Assembly (NCBI RefSeq): GCF_001667375.1
Contig: NZ_LZIN01000038.1
Coordinates: 1-64,000 of the forward strand
Direction of reading: 5' to 3'
DNA from: Mycolicibacter sinensis
GTDB lineage: Bacteria; Actinomycetota; Actinomycetes; Mycobacteriales; Mycobacteriaceae
Length of the DNA stretch: 64,000 nucleotides
Shown here: positions 40,836 to 49,272 of the stretch, piece after piece
Position numbering within the stretch: position 1 is the stretch's first letter
How the letters are laid out: the number at the start of each line of letters is the position of its first letter
Translations under genes and position numbers: made by a program
Notes under the pieces: model-generated
What the model was told of the DNA's origin: nothing
Seen by the model: the letters and a program-made list of their open reading frames with translations, nothing else
The model's database searches: none

Positions 40836-41687
40836 ATGGCCTCTTCAAGCCCCTCGCTGGCGTTGCTGTCGGCCGCCGGCTTCGGCGTCACCGACTTCGT
40901 CGGCGGGGTGGCCGCCCGCCAGGTCACCGCGCTGCGGGTGATCCTGATCTCCACGCCGGTGTCGATGGTGCTGATCGGCGGCCTGGCCGTGCTGTGCGGC
41001 GGCTCGGTCACCACCAACGCGGTGATCTACGGGGCACTGGGCGGGATCAGCCAGGCGGTCGGTATCTGGTGGTTCTTCTCGGCGCTGGCCGCCGGACCGA
41101 TCTCGGTGGTGTCACCCCTGGCCGCCCTGGTCGACTCCGCCGTCCCGATCGGTTTCGGGTTCCTCTCCGGTGAGCGGCCCAGCCCGGTGGCCACGGCCGG
41201 CATCGCACTGGCACTGATGGCCGTGTTGCTGATCAGCCGAGAGGCCACCGGCGGGACTCCCACACCGCACCGCTTCACCTACAAGGTGGCCTGGCTGACG
41301 ATCGCCTCCGGATTGGCGCTCGGACTCAACTTCGTGTGCATCGACCACACCGAGCTCCAGTCGCGGCTCTGGCCACTGCTGTTCGCCCGGGCCGCGGCGA
41401 CCGTGCTGGTGGTTGTGCTGGCGACGGCCACCCGCAACGCGGCGCCACCGTCGGGGGCCCCGCTGCGGCTGGCGCTGATCGCCGGCGTGCTGGACACCGG
41501 GGCCAACGTGACGATGGTGCTGACGCTGCACACCTCGCTGCTCTCGCTCGGCAGCGTGCTCATCTCGCTGTACCCGGCAGCAACAGTGGTGCTGGCGATC
41601 GTGGTGCTGCGCGAACGAGTACATCGCTGGCAGGTCGTCGGCATGGTGCTCGCGGCCGCCGCGGTGGCGATGATCACCACCGGCTGA
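40836..41687 (+). CDS. EamA/DMT-family transporter
   Basis: 283 residues with about ten hydrophobic segments in two EamA repeats (LLSAAGFGVTDFVGGVAARQ ... and the second half from TYKVAWLTIASGLALGLNF). The drug/metabolite transporter superfamily moves metabolites or drugs by exchange; the substrate is unknown. ATG 40836 has TAGGAG about 12 bases upstream. Confidence 0.85.
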   Translation: MASSSPSLALLSAAGFGVTDFVGGVAARQVTALRVILISTPVSMVLIGGLAVLCGGSVTTNAVIYGALGGISQAVGIWWFFSALAAGPISVVSPLAALVDSAVPIGFGFLSGERPSPVATAGIALALMAVLLISREATGGTPTPHRFTYKVAWLTIASGLALGLNFVCIDHTELQSRLWPLLFARAAATVLVVVLATATRNAAPPSGAPLRLALIAGVLDTGANVTMVLTLHTSLLSLGSVLISLYPAATVVLAIVVLRERVHRWQVVGMVLAAAAVAMITTG

Positions 41688-41692
41688 GGCTT

Positions 41693-41704
41693 TAGCCTGA
41701 TACG
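41693..41704 (+). promoter_or_regulatory. MmcQ/YjbR gene leaderless -10
   Basis: TAGCCT (41693-41698) then six bases to GTG 41705, inside the 17-bp gap after the exporter gene. It supports GTG as the true start. Confidence 0.5.
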
Positions 41705-42100
41705 GTGCCGCACCCGATCATGTTCCGCGACGACGACCCGGGCCTGGCGGACCTGCGCCGCATCGCCTTGGGCTTTCCCGAGGCGTCCGAGAAGATCTCG
41801 CACGGCCGCCCGGTGTTCTGCGCGCCGAAGATGTTCGCGATCTACAGCGGCAGCACCAAGATCGACGGCACGATGGTGCGCTATCCCCACTCGCTACTGG
41901 TCAAGGTCGAGGAATCCGAGCGGCGCGCCCTCGAGCAGGACAACCGGTTCTTCTATCCGATGTATCTGGGACCGTCAGGCTGGCTGGGACTGGATTTCGA
42001 TGCCGCCCAGGTGGATTGGGATGAGGTCGGCGAACTGGTCGACGCCTCGTTTCGGCTGACCGCGTCGTCACGGTTGATCCGGCTGCTCGACGGGCTATGA
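41705..42100 (+). CDS. MmcQ/YjbR-family protein
   Basis: 131 residues from GTG 41705. MmcQ/YjbR (CyaY-like fold) features: FPEASEKISHGRPVFCAPKMFAIY, LLVKVEESERRALEQDNRFFYPMYLGPSGWLGLDFD. DNA- or metabolite-binding has been proposed for the family; function unknown. Converges with arsR, overlapping its 3' end by 6 bp. Confidence 0.85.
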   Translation: MPHPIMFRDDDPGLADLRRIALGFPEASEKISHGRPVFCAPKMFAIYSGSTKIDGTMVRYPHSLLVKVEESERRALEQDNRFFYPMYLGPSGWLGLDFDAAQVDWDEVGELVDASFRLTASSRLIRLLDGL

Positions 42101-42400
42101 CTCGACGTGGGCGCGCAACCGGTGGATGGTGGCGTCCCAGCGCCGCGACAGCGCGGCGAGGTAGTCACCAGCTTCGGCCAGGGGCCGGGTCTGCACCTCC
42201 CAGATGCGTTCTCGGCCGCGGCGGGCGCTGTTGACCAGGCCCACCTCCTCCAGCAGTTGCAGATGTTTCGTGGCCGCCTGCCGCGTCACCGGGACCACCT
42301 GGGCGACTTGAGAAGTCGAACAGGGACCGCCCTCGCACAGCCGCTTGACGATTAGCAACCGGTTGGGGTCTCCGAGCGCGCCGAAGACCGGGGCCGTCAC
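42095..42400 (-). CDS. ArsR-family regulator
   Basis: 101 residues from GTG 42400. Winged helix: GALGDPNRLLIVKRLCEG, VAQVVPVTRQAATKHLQLLEEVGLVNSARRGRERIWEV. No cysteine-rich metal site, so a non-metal sensor is likely. It overlaps the upstream SRPBCC gene by 4 bp (GTGA 42397-42400), a widespread ArsR-SRPBCC pairing. Probable operators lie upstream of the SRPBCC gene. Confidence 0.88.
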   Translation of the reverse strand: MTAPVFGALGDPNRLLIVKRLCEGGPCSTSQVAQVVPVTRQAATKHLQLLEEVGLVNSARRGRERIWEVQTRPLAEAGDYLAALSRRWDATIHRLRAHVES

Positions 42401-42885
42401 GCCGGCCGGCCCAGCGCCAGGTGCTTGCGCACCAACTCCGCCTGGTGCGCCCAACCGCCGGAGTTCGCCTCGAACGCACCGGAGCGCCGGGCTTCCGGCA
42501 GCGCGTCGAAGCCGCTCTCGACGATGGTGAGGTGCACCCCGTCGGCCGTTTCGGCGAGGGTGAACTCCACCAGGGTGGTCGGCTCGTCCTCGGCATCGGC
42601 CTCACCGGCGCATGGGTGCCAGCGGTAGGCGAACCGTCGCCGCGGTTCCACCGCGACGATCTGCCATGTCGTTCGGTTGCCCGCGTGCGGCTCCTGCAGC
42701 CGGGCGACCTCCTCGTCGACGGTCGTCGGGGTGATCGTCGCCGTCACCGAACTGCCGGCGACGAAGGGTCCGTCGATCCGGACACCGAACCACTGCCCGA
42801 ATTCCGCCGAGTCGCTGATCGCCTGCCACACCCGGTCCAGCGATGCCCGCAACACGACCTGCTTCTCGATACGATCGGCGCTCAT
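42397..42885 (-). CDS. SRPBCC/AHSA1-family protein
   Basis: 162 residues. START-like hydrophobic-ligand fold: IEKQVVLRASLDRVWQAISDSAEFGQWFGVRIDGPF, RFAYRWHP, TLVEFTLAETADGVHLTIVESGFDALP. Function unknown; partners of ArsR regulators in this arrangement may bind the inducing ligand. ATG 42885 has AGGAGG 7 bases upstream, but that ribosome site sits inside a dyad. Confidence 0.86.
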   Translation of the reverse strand: MSADRIEKQVVLRASLDRVWQAISDSAEFGQWFGVRIDGPFVAGSSVTATITPTTVDEEVARLQEPHAGNRTTWQIVAVEPRRRFAYRWHPCAGEADAEDEPTTLVEFTLAETADGVHLTIVESGFDALPEARRSGAFEANSGGWAHQAELVRKHLALGRPA

Positions 42886-42887
42886 AC

Positions 42888-42903
42888 GCAACCTCCTGGT
42901 TGC
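42888..42903. promoter_or_regulatory. ArsR-type operator, copy 1 (overlaps ribosome site)
   Basis: GCAACC-TCCT-GGTTGC, perfect 6-bp dyad. On minus its loop and 3' arm contain the AGGAGG ribosome site of the SRPBCC gene, so folding of the mRNA could also hide it. Confidence 0.6.
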
Positions 42904-42932
42904 CTATCAGTAGAACAAGCCCCGGCCCCGAT

Positions 42933-42952
42933 GCGCAACCCTTCGGTTGCGC
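42933..42952. promoter_or_regulatory. ArsR-type operator, copy 2
   Basis: GCGCAACC-CTTC-GGTTGCGC, perfect 8-bp dyad with the same GCAACC-N4-GGTTGC core as copy 1; centres are 47 bp apart. Two identical cores upstream of an arsR operon point to cooperative or looped repression. Confidence 0.6.
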
Positions 42953-42954
42953 TG

Positions 42955-43085
42955 TTAGATCGGGCCGAATCCGCCGACGGGACACTGCCGTAGGGAAGCA
43001 GGCGCCGTTCCGGTCAGCGCGACGACAAAGACGACATCACTGGCCGGGGCCAGCGCGAACCAGTCACTTGCGTACACGCGATGAC
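42955..43085 (-). pseudogene. Possible C-terminal gene fragment
   Basis: On minus, a frame ending at TAA 42955-42957 reads VYASDWFALAPASDVVFVVA then a sensible tail ending GGFGPI. Composition and codon use look coding, but no start or upstream domain is found before it runs into the leaderless gene at 43109. It may be a remnant of a deleted gene. Weak evidence. Confidence 0.25.
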
Positions 43086-43096
43086 GCCGACGCGCG

Positions 43097-43108
43097 TACC
43101 TTTGCGCT
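43097..43108 (+). promoter_or_regulatory. Leaderless -10 of the DUF4226-like gene
   Basis: TACCTT (43097-43102) then six bases to ATG 43109. The intact promoter argues that the broken gene behind it was recently, or still is, expressed. Confidence 0.45.
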
Positions 43109-43639
43109 ATGCCGGACCAGTTGGGCGCCTTCGCCGATGCCGCCCGGGCACGCGAACAGCAGTTGGTGCAGCGGCTGGCGACGTCGGTGGAACTCGACCG
43201 GACTTTCGAGGGGATCCTGCACGGCGCGCACCAGTACAACCTGCAGGCACGACAGCGTTGGATGCGCTTGAAACAGAGATCCGTGCGGCCGCCGCAACCT
43301 GGCCAGGCCTTGGCACCCCGGCCGGAGCCCGCCAGTTCCAGGCGTATCTGCTGGCGTTGACCGGGCGGTACCCGGCTGGTGGCGCGAAGCAAAAAGGCGG
43401 TCCTGACGATCAATCACCGGTAAATGAATCACTTGACGATCTGTATCAGGACTTGGCGGAAGTGAACGTAAAAATTGCCGCACAACGCCCGCCCCCCGGA
43501 TCCCCGAAACCCTGCTGAGGCGGCGGAGTATAACGCGGAAGCTCAGGAATTATATGACGAAATTCTTACCTTGTCAGCCAAATTCCTCGCTTATGGCGTC
43601 ACGATACAAGTGCCACCTACCCCAGAACTTCCTAGATGA
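43109..43639 (+). pseudogene. DUF4226-like gene interrupted by two compensating frameshifts
   Basis: Frame A reads MPDQLGAFADAARAREQQLV to about 43257. The sequence then continues sensibly in another frame (ALDALETEIRAAAATWPGLG, TPAGARQFQAYLLALTGRYP) to about 43495, and returns to frame A near a C6 run at 43492-43497 (AEAAEYNAEAQELYDEIL to TGA 43637-43639). The pieces add up to one ~175-residue helical protein with the GAR.FQ.YLLA motif of mycobacterial DUF4226 proteins. Two indels or two base-calling errors would account for it. It is followed by a PknH-type lipoprotein. Confidence 0.6.
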
Positions 43640-43673
43640 GGTGTCTGACCGTGTGGTTTTTGGAGGGGATAAC

Positions 43674-44303
43674 GTGATTCGCAAAAGGTTGTTCCCACGG
43701 TTCAAGATGCCCGCTATCACGTACGGTATTGTCGTGGCGCTAAGCGCCTGCCATTCCGGCGGCGTTGGCGCGGTACCGGGCGTAGATGCCGGCTCGTTGA
43801 TCGTGGGGCTCGGTGAGGTTAAACGTATCGCTGACCGCAACGACCTCACTTCGCTGCCGGTGAGGGATGCGCCCGCCTCGCATCACGAAAGCTCGCACAC
43901 GCCGGAGCAGTGTCGCCCGGTGTTCGGCCAAGAAGACGCTTTTGGCCATAACTGGACACAGTTTCGCGCCATGACATACACGGCCGTCGGTAAAGAAATA
44001 AACGTCATCTCTGCCGTCACGCAGGCGGTCGGGATATATCCCGATGACGGCGCGGCGAAAGCTGAATTCGACCGGATCGTATCGTTCTCCGAGGCTTGCG
44101 CGACGCTAAAGGCAAAGCTCTACGATTTCCGCATGAATAGACAAGATCCGTCCACTGTTGCCCTGGTCTTCCCGGGGAATTCGCAGAGCGTAATATACCG
44201 CGTAGCATCATCAGTGCTGATCGATGTCGTAGTCCAAGGTATTCCCCGCTCGGACCAGATCGCAGAAGCTGTCACGCAATTGATCTCCGACCGGGTGAAG
44301 TAA
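43674..44303 (+). CDS. PknH-sensor-type lipoprotein
   Basis: 209 residues from GTG 43674, placed six bases after GGAGGGG. Signal peptide with lipobox LSAC (C26); then a PknH extracellular-like domain with cysteines at PEQCRPVFG and EACATLKAKL, and AFGHNWTQFRAMTYTAVG. Such domains sit outside the membrane and may bind ligands or partner kinases. Codon use is noticeably less GC rich than neighbours. Related to lpqA 1.2 kb downstream. Confidence 0.8.
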   Translation: MIRKRLFPRFKMPAITYGIVVALSACHSGGVGAVPGVDAGSLIVGLGEVKRIADRNDLTSLPVRDAPASHHESSHTPEQCRPVFGQEDAFGHNWTQFRAMTYTAVGKEINVISAVTQAVGIYPDDGAAKAEFDRIVSFSEACATLKAKLYDFRMNRQDPSTVALVFPGNSQSVIYRVASSVLIDVVVQGIPRSDQIAEAVTQLISDRVK

Positions 44304-44426
44304 GTAAATAATCGCCGACCTCGTCGTTCGCCGCGCATCGCGAGACAGCATCACACGCACGCCGACAACTAGTTCGTCATCTGCGGAAAATCAGCCTCGG
44401 TTCGGGGCCGGTTTCCGCCGGAGCCG

Positions 44427-45440
44427 CTACACCGCCTCCGGATCCTGCGCCAGCGCCTCACCCGCCTTGCGCACCAGCCCCACTGCGGTGCGTGCCCACT
44501 CGGGCGTGGCGCCGGCCATCCCGCAGACCGGGCTGATACCGACCCGCTCGCCCAGCACCGAGCGCGCAAAGCCGATCCGGTCGGTGACCGCGGCCACCGC
44601 GGCGGCGAGTTCCTCCACCGACGGGCGCCGCGCCGGCGCGACCGCCGGGAGCAACCCCAGCACCACGGTGCGGCCGGAATCGACGAACGCGCCGATCGCG
44701 TCGTAGTCGGGCGCCTCCAATGCGGTGGCGTCCAGCGATACCGCAGTGATACTACTGCGCTGCAACACATTCCACGGCAGTCCAGCCGCGCAACTGTGCA
44801 CCAGCACCTCGCCGCCCACGGTCTCGGCGCAGCCGTTGAGCAGCGCCGTGGCCACCGCCTCATCGATGCCGGGCACCGGGCTCAGCGCGGTCACCCCGGC
44901 CAGCCGGCCGGTCACCGCGGCGGTCAGGGACGGCTCGTCGAACTGCACGACCACCGGGGTGTCGAGCCGACGGGACAGCTCGGCCCGATGCGTCTTGAGC
45001 CCCTCGGCCAGCGACGCGGCCAGGTCCCGGACCGCACCGGGGTCGGTGATGGCCCGGTGGCCGTTAGCCAGCTCTACCTCGGCGGCCAAGGTCAGCGGCC
45101 CGGGCGCCTGCACCTTGACCGGCTGCCCGCTGCCGCGCAGGCCGGCGATCTCCCAGGCTTCTTCGAGGGCATCGGCGTCCTCGCCGAGCAGGCTGACCGC
45201 GCGCCGGCTCACCGCGCCGGGCCGCGCGGCCAGCCGGTAGCCGCGCGGGGCGGTGTCGATGGCGATGTCGACCAGCAGTGCGCCGGCCCGGCCGATCAGA
45301 TCGGCACCCACCCCGCGGCCGGGCAACTCGACCAGGTGCGCCAGGCTGCCGCCCAGCTCCCCCACCACCACCTCGGCGGCTTGGCGCGCGGAGGTACCCG
45401 GCCAGGAGCCGATACCGGTGCCGGTGGCGAAAACACTCAC
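44427..45440 (-). CDS. Cobalamin-independent methionine synthase C-terminal-like protein (Rv3015c type)
   Basis: 337 residues from GTG 45440, equal to Rv3015c. TIM-barrel of the MetE catalytic domain: TGTGIGSWPGTSARQAAEVVVGELGG, VKVQAPGPLTLAAEVELANG, VVQFDEPSL, EVLVHSCAAGLPWNVL and GISPVCGMAGATPEWA. His and Cys residues that could bind zinc are present (VHSCAAG, PVCGMAG). Full MetE N-terminal half is absent, so methyl transfer to homocysteine is not certain. Start supported by TACGGT six bases upstream. Confidence 0.87.
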   Translation of the reverse strand: MSVFATGTGIGSWPGTSARQAAEVVVGELGGSLAHLVELPGRGVGADLIGRAGALLVDIAIDTAPRGYRLAARPGAVSRRAVSLLGEDADALEEAWEIAGLRGSGQPVKVQAPGPLTLAAEVELANGHRAITDPGAVRDLAASLAEGLKTHRAELSRRLDTPVVVQFDEPSLTAAVTGRLAGVTALSPVPGIDEAVATALLNGCAETVGGEVLVHSCAAGLPWNVLQRSSITAVSLDATALEAPDYDAIGAFVDSGRTVVLGLLPAVAPARRPSVEELAAAVAAVTDRIGFARSVLGERVGISPVCGMAGATPEWARTAVGLVRKAGEALAQDPEAV

Positions 45441-45446
45441 CCGGGA

Positions 45447-45467
45447 ACCGTACCGGCGGGCTAACCT
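45447..45467. promoter_or_regulatory. Back-to-back leaderless -10 boxes (Rv3015c type / lpqA)
   Basis: Minus: TACGGT (complement 45447-45452), six bases to GTG 45440. Plus: TAACCT (45462-45467), seven bases to GTG 45475. The whole intergenic gap is 34 bp, so both -35 regions lie within the opposite gene. Confidence 0.55.
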
Positions 45468-45474
45468 TCGACGA

Positions 45475-46110
45475 GTGAGGACCTCGCGGCTGCTGCCGTT
45501 GTGCGCGGTCGCGGCCCTGCTGGGGTGCACCCGGATGGTGGGTGGCGCGGGCCTACTGCCACCGACGCAGATTCCGGGTCGCCTGCCACCCGAAGGGGTC
45601 GAGGTCAGCAGGATCTTGCTCGACAACTCCCGGATGCGTGGGATCACCGGCGCCGGTGAGGAATTGACGATTATCCCGTCCATGGATACCACCTCGCCGG
45701 TCGACATCGACGAACTCGCCGCGACGCTGCCTGCACCGTGCCGCTACATCTACGCCGAGAACACGGTGTTCGGCCGGGAGTTCGCCCAGTTCCGCAAGAT
45801 CACCTACCAGTACCCTCCCAAGGGCGCCTTGATCTCCGAGGGCGCCGCCGTCTACCCCGACCCGGATACCGCCCGGAGCGCATTCGACGCCCTCATCGGC
45901 ACCGTCGCCGAGTGCGCCGACAGTTCGGCCGGCCCGGTCCTGGTCGGCGACTGGGCCGCCGACCAGCAGACGCTGCATACCCGTGCCGGCGCGTGCGGCC
46001 GTTCCTACCTGCTCAAAACGGTGGCCCTGCTGGAGGTCACCCACTGCGGGTTCTCGGAGTCGATCGCCGATCTGGTGGTGATCAACATGGCGGCCGGGGT
46101 TCCCGGTTAA
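45475..46110 (+). CDS. lpqA: Lipoprotein LpqA, PknH-sensor-like domain
   Basis: 211 residues from GTG 45475. Short signal peptide with lipobox LLGC (C18), then the PknH_C-like domain: PCRYIYAENTVFGREFAQFRKITYQYPP, VAECADSSAGPVLVGDW, and further cysteines (AGACGRSYLL, VTHCGFSES) for likely disulfides. Matches the LpqA position next to Rv3015c. Function unknown. Followed only 10 bp later by the convergent mnmA end. Confidence 0.85.
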   Translation: MRTSRLLPLCAVAALLGCTRMVGGAGLLPPTQIPGRLPPEGVEVSRILLDNSRMRGITGAGEELTIIPSMDTTSPVDIDELAATLPAPCRYIYAENTVFGREFAQFRKITYQYPPKGALISEGAAVYPDPDTARSAFDALIGTVAECADSSAGPVLVGDWAADQQTLHTRAGACGRSYLLKTVALLEVTHCGFSESIADLVVINMAAGVPG

Positions 46111-46120
46111 GGGCGGTGGC

Positions 46121-47197
46121 TCAGTCGCCGGTGCCGGCGATGGTGGCGCTGGCGATCACTTCGTCGCCGTGCGCGTCCGGGCGGTAGCAGGCCAGGGTCT
46201 GGCCGCGGGCCACTCCGCGCAGCGGCTCACGCAGCCGCACCCGCAGTTCGTCGCCGACCGGTTCGGCGATCGCGCCGACGGTCTCGCCGTGCGCGCGCAC
46301 CTGCACCTCGCACTCGACGGGCCCGTCCCACGCCCGCCCCGAGGTGAACACCGGCGTCCGCCCGGTCAGCTCCAGCACGTCCAGGTCGGCGGCGGCGCCC
46401 ACGGTGACGGTGCCGGTGGCAGCGTCGATACCGGTCACATAGCGCGGCCGGCCATCCGGTCCGGGCCCGGCGATGCCCAGGCCCTTGCGCTGGCCGATGG
46501 TGAAGCCGTGCACCCCGTCGTGTTCGGCCAGCACCGTGCCGCCGGCGTCGACAACGGCCCCGGGCCGCACCCCGATATGGCTGCCCAGAAAGGTGCGGGT
46601 GTCGCCGGTCGGGATGAAGCAGATGTCGTGGCTGTCGGGTTTGCCGGCCACCGCCAGGCCGCGTTCGGCGGCTTCGGCGCGGATCTCCGGCTTGGGGGTA
46701 TCACCGATCGGGAACGCCGCGTGGCTCAGCTGTTCGGCGGTCAGCACCGCCAGCACATAGGACTGGTCCTTGTCGGCGTCGACCGCGCGGCGCAGCCGGC
46801 CGTCGGCGAGCCGGGCGTAGTGACCGGTGGCCACCATGTCGAAGCCGAGCGCCACGGCGCGAGCGGCAACCGCGGAGAACTTGATCTTCTCGTTGCAGCG
46901 CACGCACGGGTTCGGGGTCTCGCCGCGGGCATAGGATTCGACGAAGTCGTCGATCACCTCTGCCTGGAACTGCTCGGAGAAGTCCCACACGTAGAACGGG
47001 ATGCCCAGCACGTCGGCGACCCGACGGGCGTCGTCGGAGTCCTCCCGCGAGCAACAGCCCCGCGAGCCGGTGCGCAGCGTGCCCGGGTTGCGCGACAGCG
47101 CCAGGTGCACGCCGACCACGTCGTGGCCGGCGTCGACCATGCGGGCCGCGGCGACCGACGAATCCACTCCGCCGCTCATAGCGGCGACTACCTTCAT
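46121..47197 (-). CDS. mnmA: tRNA 2-thiouridylase
   Basis: 358 residues. The ATP-pyrophosphatase P-loop SGGVDSSV lies at 8-15; catalytic cysteines are in [12 protein letters not shown] (C98/C101) and [12 protein letters not shown]-terminal beta-barrels bind tRNA. It thiolates U34 of Lys, Glu and Gln tRNAs with sulfur from IscS. It starts 10 bp after iscS; the two form one operon. Confidence 0.95.
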   Translation of the reverse strand: MKVVAAMSGGVDSSVAAARMVDAGHDVVGVHLALSRNPGTLRTGSRGCCSREDSDDARRVADVLGIPFYVWDFSEQFQAEVIDDFVESYARGETPNPCVRCNEKIKFSAVAARAVALGFDMVATGHYARLADGRLRRAVDADKDQSYVLAVLTAEQLSHAAFPIGDTPKPEIRAEAAERGLAVAGKPDSHDICFIPTGDTRTFLGSHIGVRPGAVVDAGGTVLAEHDGVHGFTIGQRKGLGIAGPGPDGRPRYVTGIDAATGTVTVGAAADLDVLELTGRTPVFTSGRAWDGPVECEVQVRAHGETVGAIAEPVGDELRVRLREPLRGVARGQTLACYRPDAHGDEVIASATIAGTGD

Positions 47198-47207
47198 TTG
47201 GCCACCT

Positions 47208-48392
47208 TCATCGCGGCACCCCCGCGGCGGCCAGCATAGCCTGTCGGGCCCGTTCCACGGCGCCGGGCAGCACCGCCAGCACCGCGTCCACGTCGGCCTC
47301 GACGCTGGTGTGCCCCAACGACAATCGCAGCGAGCCGCGCGCAGCGACCGGGTCGGCGCCCATCGCGGTCAGGACATGCGACGGTCGCGCCACCCCGGAA
47401 GTACACGCCGAACCGGTGGAGCATTCGATCCCGTTGGCGTCCAACAACATCAGCAAGGAGTCGCCTTCGCAGCCGGCGAAGGTGAAGTGCGCGTTACCCG
47501 GCAGCCGGTCGGTGCGCGACCCGTTGACGCAGGTGTCGTCGATCGCCGCGAGCACCCCGTCGATGAGGCGGTCGCGCAGGCCCGCCACCCGGTCGGCGGT
47601 AACCTCCAGTGAGCCCACCGCGATCTGCAGTGCCGTGGCCATCCCGACCGCGCCCGCGACATCGGGTGTGCCCGAACGGATGTCACGTTCCTGACCGCCG
47701 CCGTGCATCAGCGGGACACACGTCACGTCGCGGCGCACCAGCAGCGCGCCCGCCCCGCAGGGACCACCGAACTTGTGGGCGGTCAGGCTCAGCGCCGACA
47801 GCCCGCTGGTTTGGAAGTCGACCGGCAGCTGCCCGACGGCCTGCACAGCGTCGGAGTGCATGGGCACCCCGAATTCCGCTGCGACTGCGGCTAATTCGGC
47901 GACCGGTAGCACGGTTCCGACCTCGTTGTTGGCCCACATCACCGATATCAGCGCGACATCGTCAGCGCGACCGGCCTCCAATTCCGCGCGCAGCGCGGCC
48001 GCCGACACCGAACCGTCGGACTGGGTGGGCAGCCAGGTGATCTCGGCGCCTTCGTGCTCGGCGAGCCAGCTGACCGAGTCGAGCACAGCGTGGTGTTCGA
48101 CCTCGGTGGTGATGATCCGGCGCCGGCGCGGCTCGGCATCCCGGCGGGCCCAGTAGATTCCCTTGACCGCCAGGTTGTCGCCGTCGGTGCCGCCGGCGGT
48201 GAACACCACCTCCGACGGGCGGGCGCCCAGCTGCGCGGCGATGGACTCCCGGGACTCCTCCATCCGGCGGCGTGCGGCGCGGCCGCCCGCGTGCAGCGAC
48301 GAGGCGTTGCCGACACTGCTCATGACAGCCGCCATCGCCTCGATGGCCTCGGGGTACATCGGGGTGGTGGCGGCGTGATCCAGATAGACCAT
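47208..48392 (-). CDS. iscS: Cysteine desulfurase
   Basis: 394 residues (393 in M. tuberculosis). PLP enzyme: start [37 protein letters not shown] lysine in [14 protein letters not shown], active-site cysteine in [13 protein letters not shown]. It removes sulfur from cysteine for tRNA thiolation and Fe-S clusters. The open frame runs 15 codons upstream but M at 48392 matches the family. Confidence 0.96.
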   Translation of the reverse strand: MVYLDHAATTPMYPEAIEAMAAVMSSVGNASSLHAGGRAARRRMEESRESIAAQLGARPSEVVFTAGGTDGDNLAVKGIYWARRDAEPRRRRIITTEVEHHAVLDSVSWLAEHEGAEITWLPTQSDGSVSAAALRAELEAGRADDVALISVMWANNEVGTVLPVAELAAVAAEFGVPMHSDAVQAVGQLPVDFQTSGLSALSLTAHKFGGPCGAGALLVRRDVTCVPLMHGGGQERDIRSGTPDVAGAVGMATALQIAVGSLEVTADRVAGLRDRLIDGVLAAIDDTCVNGSRTDRLPGNAHFTFAGCEGDSLLMLLDANGIECSTGSACTSGVARPSHVLTAMGADPVAARGSLRLSLGHTSVEADVDAVLAVLPGAVERARQAMLAAAGVPR

Positions 48393-48429
48393 GACCCGCC
48401 CAGAATACCGGGCACTTCGAGGCACCCGA

Positions 48430-49272
48430 TCAGCCATGCATTCCGCAGACGCTGCAGGCCTGGCGGCTTGGCTGTGCCCGACAACCCACCCGGCAACTTA
48501 CCAAGGCCTGACAGCGGGCGGCCAGCTCACGCCGATCGAACCCCGGCAGCTGCAGGGACGCGACGTGCACCCGGGCAAGGGTGCGCCGTGCGGTGATCAA
48601 GCGCCGCATCGAGGCCACCAGGGTGTCGTCACCGACGAACGCGGGCAGGGTCGAGCGCGACCCGTCGGGGTGGTGGTAGCTGAGCCGCAGCGGCTGCACC
48701 GGCCGCGATGCGTCCACGGCGGCTTGGAACATCGCCGGGTAGTACCTGCCGTGGGTCCGCCCGCACCAGGTGGTGCCCTCCGGGAACGCCACGACGACGC
48801 GGCCTTGCCGCAACCTGGCCGTCACCGCTTCGACGACCGCCGGCAGCCCGCGCAGGCTGTGCCGGTCGATCGGGATGATCCGCAGCAGACGGGCCAGCGC
48901 CCCGACGCCGGGCCAGCCGATCAGGTCGGCGCGGGCCACGAACGTGCCCGGCGACACCGCGCCGACGACGAACACGTCCAGCCAAGAGGTGTGCGCACTG
49001 ACCACCAGCATGCCGGGCAGGTTGCGCACCGGCCCGCCGGTCGTGGTCACCCGCACTCCGAAGCAGCGCAGCACCAGCCGGCAGCAGCCGCGCTGCAAGT
49101 GCACCCGGCCCGGTAGCGGCACGGCCAGCAGTGGCAGCACCGGTATCAACAGCAGCACCAAGGCCAGCCGGGCCGCCACCACCGCCGGGGACACCCGCTC
49201 GGCGGCGCCGTGCACGCACGCCGGCGTGCAGCATCCCCGCGGCGCCCAGGGGTGCACGACGGCCCGGGTCAC
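48430..49272 (-). CDS. 1-acyl-glycerol-3-phosphate acyltransferase-like (Rv3026c type)
   Basis: 280 residues from GTG 49272. N-terminal hydrophobic segment ([17 protein letters not shown]), then the PlsC motifs H-x4-D (HTSWLD) and FPEGTTW. It probably acylates lysophospholipid or a related glycerolipid at the membrane. Start overlaps the GNAT gene stop by 4 bp (GTGA 49269-49272), a pair conserved in mycobacteria. Confidence 0.86.
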   Translation of the reverse strand: MTRAVVHPWAPRGCCTPACVHGAAERVSPAVVAARLALVLLLIPVLPLLAVPLPGRVHLQRGCCRLVLRCFGVRVTTTGGPVRNLPGMLVVSAHTSWLDVFVVGAVSPGTFVARADLIGWPGVGALARLLRIIPIDRHSLRGLPAVVEAVTARLRQGRVVVAFPEGTTWCGRTHGRYYPAMFQAAVDASRPVQPLRLSYHHPDGSRSTLPAFVGDDTLVASMRRLITARRTLARVHVASLQLPGFDRRELAARCQALVSCRVGCRAQPSRQACSVCGMHG

